From the NCBI GenBank assembly GCA_032250675.1, contig JAVVEY010000065.1, forward strand, positions 1-16,427: 16,427 nt of DNA. Direction: 5' to 3'. Source of the stretch: Gaopeijia sp032250675 (GTDB taxonomy: Bacteria > Gemmatimonadota > Gemmatimonadetes > Longimicrobiales > Gaopeijiaceae). A program made the translations under genes and the position numbers. Every line of letters begins with the position of its first letter. The first letter of the stretch is position 1. Shown piece after piece: positions 12,916 through 16,427 of this stretch. The notes under the pieces were generated by a model. The model saw nothing but the letters and a program-made list of their open reading frames with translations, had not been told where the DNA came from and ran no database searches.

Positions 12916-15147
12916 GTGCTCGAGTTCCGCCTCAACCCCGCAAGTTGGGCTTCACTGAAGCCCTTCGGCCTCGGCGAGGAGAAGCCGGCGCACTACCGCG
13001 CGATGGCGGGCGTCGTCTGGGAGAACCGCGACGAACTCGGCTTCGCGTGGCGGATCCTGCGGGACGGCGTCTGTGACGGGTGCGCGCTCGGCACCACCGG
13101 GATGCACGATGCCACGATGGAGGGGATCCACCTCTGCAATGTGCGGCTGGCGCTCCTGCGGCTGAACACGATGGGGCCGCTCGATCCGGAGATCCTCGCC
13201 GACGTCGACGCCCTCCGATCGATGCGCGGCGAGGCGCTCCGCGAACTCGGGCGGCTCCCGTACCCGATGGTGCGGCACCGGGGCGAGCCGGGATTTCGTC
13301 GGATCTCGTGGGACGACGCGCTCGAGCTGGCCGCCGACCGCCTCCGCGCGACCGACCCCCGGCGGATGGCCTTCTACCTGACCTCGAGGGGGATCACGAA
13401 CGAGGTCTACTACGGGGTGCAGAAGGCGGCGCGCTGCATCGGCACGAACAACGTCGACAACTCGGCGCGGATCTGCCACGCGCCGAGCACGACGACGCTC
13501 AAGCGGACCCTGGGGGTGGCGGCCTCGACCTGCTCGTACGAGGACTGGATCGGCACCGACCTCCTCGTCTTCATCGGCTCGGACGTCGCGAACAACCAGC
13601 CGGTCGCGACGAAGTACATCTACTACGCGAAGGAGAAGGGGACGCGGGTCGTCATGGTGAACCCGTACCGCGAGCCGGGGATGGAGCGCTACTGGATCCC
13701 CTCGATCCTGGACAGCGCGCTCTTCGGCACGCGGCTCACCGACGACTTCTTTGAGCTCCATCAGGGCGGCGACGTGGCCTTCCTGAGCGGCGCGCTCAAG
13801 CACCTGGTCGAGGAGGGCGGGGTCGATCACGACTGGATCGAGCGGCACGGCGAGGGGTGGGGGGAGGTCGAGGCGACGGTGCGGTCGATCTCGTGGGAGG
13901 ACCTCGAGCGATTCTCGGGCGCGACGGAGGCGTCGATGCGCGACTTCGGGCGGCTGGTGGGCGAGGCGAAGAGCGCGGTCTTCGTCTGGAGCATGGGGAT
14001 CACGCAGCACCGCTTCGGCGTCGACAATGTGCAGGCGATCGCGAATCTGGCGCTCGCGCGGGGCTTCGTCGGGCGCGAGAAGTGCGGGCTGATGCCGATC
14101 CGGGGCCACTCGGGGGTGCAGGGGGGCGCGGAGGTGGGGGCGGTCCCGTGGACCTTTCCCGGGGGCGCGCCGATCGACGCCGAGGGCGCCCGGCGCTTCG
14201 GCGAGCTCTGGGGCTTCGCGGTGCCCGACTGGCGGGGGCTCTCGGCGGTCGAGACGGTGCACGCCGCGCACCGGGGCGAGATCGACGTGCTCTGGGCGAT
14301 CGGGGGCGACTACCTCGGGACCCTCCCCGAGCCCGACTACTGCCGCGAGGCGCTCGAGCGGGTCCCGCTCCGCGTGCACCAGGACATCGTCCTCGCACCG
14401 CAGATGCTCGTCGATCCGGCCGAGACGGTCCTCCTCCTGCCCGCGACCACCCGCTACGAGCAGCCCGGCGGCGGGACGGAGACCTCGACCGAGCGGAGGA
14501 TCTGGTTCAGCCCCGAGATCCCGGGCCGGCGGATCGGGGAGGCGCGCACCGAGTGGGCGGTGCTCACCGAGGTGGCGGCGCGGGTGCGGCCGGAGCACGC
14601 CGAGCGGATCCGCTTCGAGGACGCCGCCGAGCTCCGCGCCGACATCGCCCGGGCCGTCCCCTTCTACGCGGGGATCGAGACGCTCTCGGAGAAGGGCGAC
14701 GCGGTGCAGTGGGGCGGGGCGCGGCTCTGCGAAGGGGGCGCGTTCGGGACCCCGAGCGGGCGCGCGCGCTTCCACGCGGTCCGCCCGCCGGAGCTCGACG
14801 TGCCCGAGGGGTGGTTCCACCTCAGCACCCGCCGCGGCAAGCAGTTCAACTCGATGGTCCAGGCCGAGGTCGACCCGCTCACCGGCGCGGGCCGCGACGC
14901 GGTCTTCATGGCCGAGGGCGACGCGCGGCGCCTCGGGGTGGCGGAGGGCGACGCGCTCCTCCTCCGCAACGAGATCGGAGAGCTCCGCGGCCGCTGCCGG
15001 ATCGCCCGGATCCGGGAGGGGAATGTGCAGCTCCACTGGCCCGAGGGGAACGTCCTCATCGAGAAGGGCGTCGTCGAGCCGGCGTGCGGGATCCCCGACT
15101 ACACGGCGCGCGTGGAGATCCTGCCGCTCGGGCGGGACGGCGGATGA
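12916..15147 (+). CDS. FdhF/YdeP-family molybdopterin oxidoreductase (formate dehydrogenase alpha-like)
   Basis: A 743-residue cytoplasmic enzyme of the DMSO-reductase superfamily, expected to carry bis-MGD molybdenum (or tungsten). GTG 12916 has AGGAG at 12903-12907. The start of the protein follows the YdeP group: KPFGLGEEKP, then DGVCDGCALGTTGMHD with Cys53, Cys56 and Cys74 (HLCNVRL), a reduced set compared with the Cx2Cx3Cx26C cluster motif of true formate dehydrogenases. In NVDNSARICHAPSTTT the metal ligand is Cys187 (codon TGC), at the place where E. coli FdhF has selenocysteine. VFIGSDVANNQPVATKY and NPYREPGMERYWIP are further family blocks, and the C-terminal MopB domain begins near residue 625 (WFHLSTRRGKQFNSM). 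There is no Tat signal. The reaction of YdeP-type enzymes is poorly defined; E. coli YdeP is linked to acid resistance. fdhD and mobA downstream support maturation as a formate-dehydrogenase-type enzyme. Confidence 0.9.
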   Translation: MLEFRLNPASWASLKPFGLGEEKPAHYRAMAGVVWENRDELGFAWRILRDGVCDGCALGTTGMHDATMEGIHLCNVRLALLRLNTMGPLDPEILADVDALRSMRGEALRELGRLPYPMVRHRGEPGFRRISWDDALELAADRLRATDPRRMAFYLTSRGITNEVYYGVQKAARCIGTNNVDNSARICHAPSTTTLKRTLGVAASTCSYEDWIGTDLLVFIGSDVANNQPVATKYIYYAKEKGTRVVMVNPYREPGMERYWIPSILDSALFGTRLTDDFFELHQGGDVAFLSGALKHLVEEGGVDHDWIERHGEGWGEVEATVRSISWEDLERFSGATEASMRDFGRLVGEAKSAVFVWSMGITQHRFGVDNVQAIANLALARGFVGREKCGLMPIRGHSGVQGGAEVGAVPWTFPGGAPIDAEGARRFGELWGFAVPDWRGLSAVETVHAAHRGEIDVLWAIGGDYLGTLPEPDYCREALERVPLRVHQDIVLAPQMLVDPAETVLLLPATTRYEQPGGGTETSTERRIWFSPEIPGRRIGEARTEWAVLTEVAARVRPEHAERIRFEDAAELRADIARAVPFYAGIETLSEKGDAVQWGGARLCEGGAFGTPSGRARFHAVRPPELDVPEGWFHLSTRRGKQFNSMVQAEVDPLTGAGRDAVFMAEGDARRLGVAEGDALLLRNEIGELRGRCRIARIREGNVQLHWPEGNVLIEKGVVEPACGIPDYTARVEILPLGRDGG

Positions 15148-15193
15148 GGGTGAGGCGGACGACGCCGCCGCGGCGGATGAGGCGCCGCGCCCC

Positions 15194-16075
15194 GTGAGCA
15201 CGCCCGGCGCGGGGGTCCGGCGGGTGCGTGTCCGGCACTTCGAGGCCGATTCCGAGGTGCGGAAGCGGGACGTCGTCGCGGTCGAGGAGCCGCTCGAGAT
15301 CCGCCTCGAGCACGGCCCGACCCCGGCCCGCGAGACGGTGGCGCTCGCGGTCACGATGCGCACCCCGGGCCACGACTTCGAGCTGGCCGCGGGCTTCCTG
15401 AAGGGCGAGGGAATCCTCGCGCGCCGCGACGACCTCCTCGATATCACCTACTGCCTCGGCGAAGAGAAGCTCGAGCAGGAGTACAATGTGGTGAGCGTCC
15501 GGCTCGCCCCCGGGGTGAGCTTCGACCCCGGACGACTCGAGCGGAACTTCTACACGACCTCGAGCTGCGGCGTCTGCGGGAAGGCGACGCTGGAGGCGGT
15601 CGAGGTGCGCGGCTGCGCGCCGCTCCCGATGCGCGAAGGCGCGCTCGACGAGGCGGTCGTGCGCGGCCTCCCGGCAGCGCTGCGCGAGGAACAGAAGCTC
15701 TTCGAGCGCACCGGCGGGATCCACGCGGCGGGGCTCTTCACCCCGGCGGGCGAGCTCGCCGTGCTGCGCGAGGATGTGGGGCGGCACAACGCCGTCGACA
15801 AGGCGCTGGGGGTCGCCTTCCTGGAGCCCGCACGCTTCCGGCCCGACCCCTTCCCCGGCGACGCGGTACTCTGCGTGAGCGGACGCGCCTCCTTCGAAAT
15901 CGTGCAGAAGGCGCTCGCCTCGGGGGTGGCGACGGTGGTCGCCGTGGGCGCGCCGTCGAGCCTCGCGGTCGAGCTGGCGGCGCGCTTCGAGATGACGCTC
16001 GTCGGCTTCGCGCGGGCCGACGGCTTCAACGTCTACACGGGGATCGCGCGGATCCGGGGCGGGGCGGGGGGGTGA
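15194..16075 (+). CDS. fdhD: FdhD, sulfurtransferase for formate dehydrogenase maturation
   Basis: A 293-residue FdhD protein. In E. coli FdhD takes sulfur from the desulfurase IscS and transfers it to the molybdenum cofactor of formate dehydrogenase, which needs it for activity. Visible family features are VEEPLEIRLE, a TMRTPGHDFELAAGFL block, the sulfur-carrying SCGVCG loop with Cys125 and Cys128, REDVGRHNAVDKALG, and the C-terminal GRASFEIVQKAL to VGFARADGFNVYTG. The start is GTG 15194; GAGG at 15179-15182 lies 11 bases upstream, and GTG 15224 is possible but would trim the conserved N-terminal strand. The gene lies 46 bases after the molybdoenzyme and its stop overlaps mobA, so it likely serves that enzyme. 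Confidence 0.95.
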   Translation: MSTPGAGVRRVRVRHFEADSEVRKRDVVAVEEPLEIRLEHGPTPARETVALAVTMRTPGHDFELAAGFLKGEGILARRDDLLDITYCLGEEKLEQEYNVVSVRLAPGVSFDPGRLERNFYTTSSCGVCGKATLEAVEVRGCAPLPMREGALDEAVVRGLPAALREEQKLFERTGGIHAAGLFTPAGELAVLREDVGRHNAVDKALGVAFLEPARFRPDPFPGDAVLCVSGRASFEIVQKALASGVATVVAVGAPSSLAVELAARFEMTLVGFARADGFNVYTGIARIRGGAGG

Positions 16076-16427
16076 GCGCTCGCCGAACGCCCCGGAGGCG
16101 TGAACACCCCGCCGGGCACACGCACCCCGCCGGACGAGACGCTGCCACGGCCCCGGAGCGCGTCCTCGGTGTCATCCTCGCCGGTGGCGGGAGCACGCGC
16201 TTCGGCTCGCCGAAGGCGGCGGCGCGGATCGCGGGGCGCCCGATGGCCGGGTGGGTCCGCCGCGCGCTCGAGCCGCACCTCGACGAGGTGGTCATCGTCA
16301 CTGGCGACCCCTCGCTCGCCGCGCTCCTCCCGATCCGCTCGCGCCCGGACGCGCTCCCCGGACTCGGGCCGCTCGGCGGCCTCTTCACCGCGCTCGGGTG
16401 GGCGCGGGAGGAGGGGTGCGCGGGGGC
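16072..16427 (+). CDS. mobA: MobA, molybdenum cofactor guanylyltransferase (3' end cut by window)
   Basis: The frame starts at GTG 16072, overlapping the fdhD stop as GTGA, and runs off the end of the window with 118 complete codons. MobA joins GMP from GTP to molybdopterin, giving the MGD cofactor used by the molybdoenzyme upstream. The nucleotide-binding signature LAGGGSTRFGSPKA (residues 36-49) matches the LAGGxSxRMGxxKA motif of the NTP-transferase fold, with Phe for the usual Met. EVVIVTGDP and ALPGLGPLGGLFTALGWA are the following typical blocks, including the PGxGPLxGL loop. The N-terminus has about 28 extra basic, proline-rich residues; no later in-frame start fits before the signature. 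The catalytic remainder lies outside the window. Confidence 0.9.
   Translation, partial: MSARRTPRRREHPAGHTHPAGRDAATAPERVLGVILAGGGSTRFGSPKAAARIAGRPMAGWVRRALEPHLDEVVIVTGDPSLAALLPIRSRPDALPGLGPLGGLFTALGWAREEGCAG

Noticed and set aside
12952..15447. An 831-codon open frame on the - strand opposite the molybdoenzyme
   Set aside because: Low-complexity Arg/Pro/Glu/His composition without recognisable domain; mirror of the codon bias of the real gene.

Overview
The window is GC-rich and tightly packed, with short gaps, ATGA/GTGA overlaps and many GTG starts. The gene content (caa3-type oxidase accessory genes, a HmuY-like protein, an RND pump with its own TolC, an FdhF/YdeP-type molybdoenzyme) suggests a Gram-negative aerobic or facultative bacterium. 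The protein flavour reminds me of Gemmatimonadota, but that placement is an impression, not a demonstration. A run of exactly 100 Ns (2948-3047) shows that this is a scaffolded draft assembly.

Layout. (1) 1-2049, + strand: the tail of a cytochrome c oxidase cluster, with a subunit IV-like protein, a two-helix membrane protein, a HmuY-like anchored protein that may start at a CTG, and a CtaG-type assembly factor. (2) 2050-3328: a decayed region. It holds one of two copies of a 31-bp dispersed repeat, a membrane-protein pseudogene broken by frameshifts, a cluster of AAGTGGAA boxes in both orientations, a 21-22 bp tandem repeat interrupted by the assembly gap, and the second copy of the 31-bp repeat. 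(3) 3329-5596: a soluble PAS hybrid histidine kinase with a C-terminal receiver. (4) 5687-11985: a four-gene operon for a tripartite RND efflux system (lipoprotein adaptor, inner-membrane pump, TolC channel) ending in a small outer-membrane beta-barrel protein. (5) 11995-12222: an orphan C-terminal fragment of a Clp/Hsp100 ATPase. (6) 12240-12701, - strand: an OsmC-family gene interrupted only by an in-frame TGA exactly where the family has its first redox cysteine. A GC-rich hairpin with SECIS-like geometry follows the TGA, so this is probably a selenoprotein. (7) 12916-16427, + strand and divergent from OsmC: an FdhF/YdeP-type molybdopterin oxidoreductase, then fdhD (sulfuration of the molybdenum cofactor) and mobA (guanylation of the cofactor, cut by the window end).

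How they fit together. Genes in region 7 form a self-contained set: the enzyme plus two factors that mature its bis-MGD cofactor. The OsmC gene fires in the opposite direction from the same 214-bp spacer and may be a peroxide or thiol-stress partner. Region 4 encodes a complete export machine from inner to outer membrane. A short palindrome in its leader is a candidate operator. The most interesting object is the putative Sec-OsmC; the repeats around the gap are the second.
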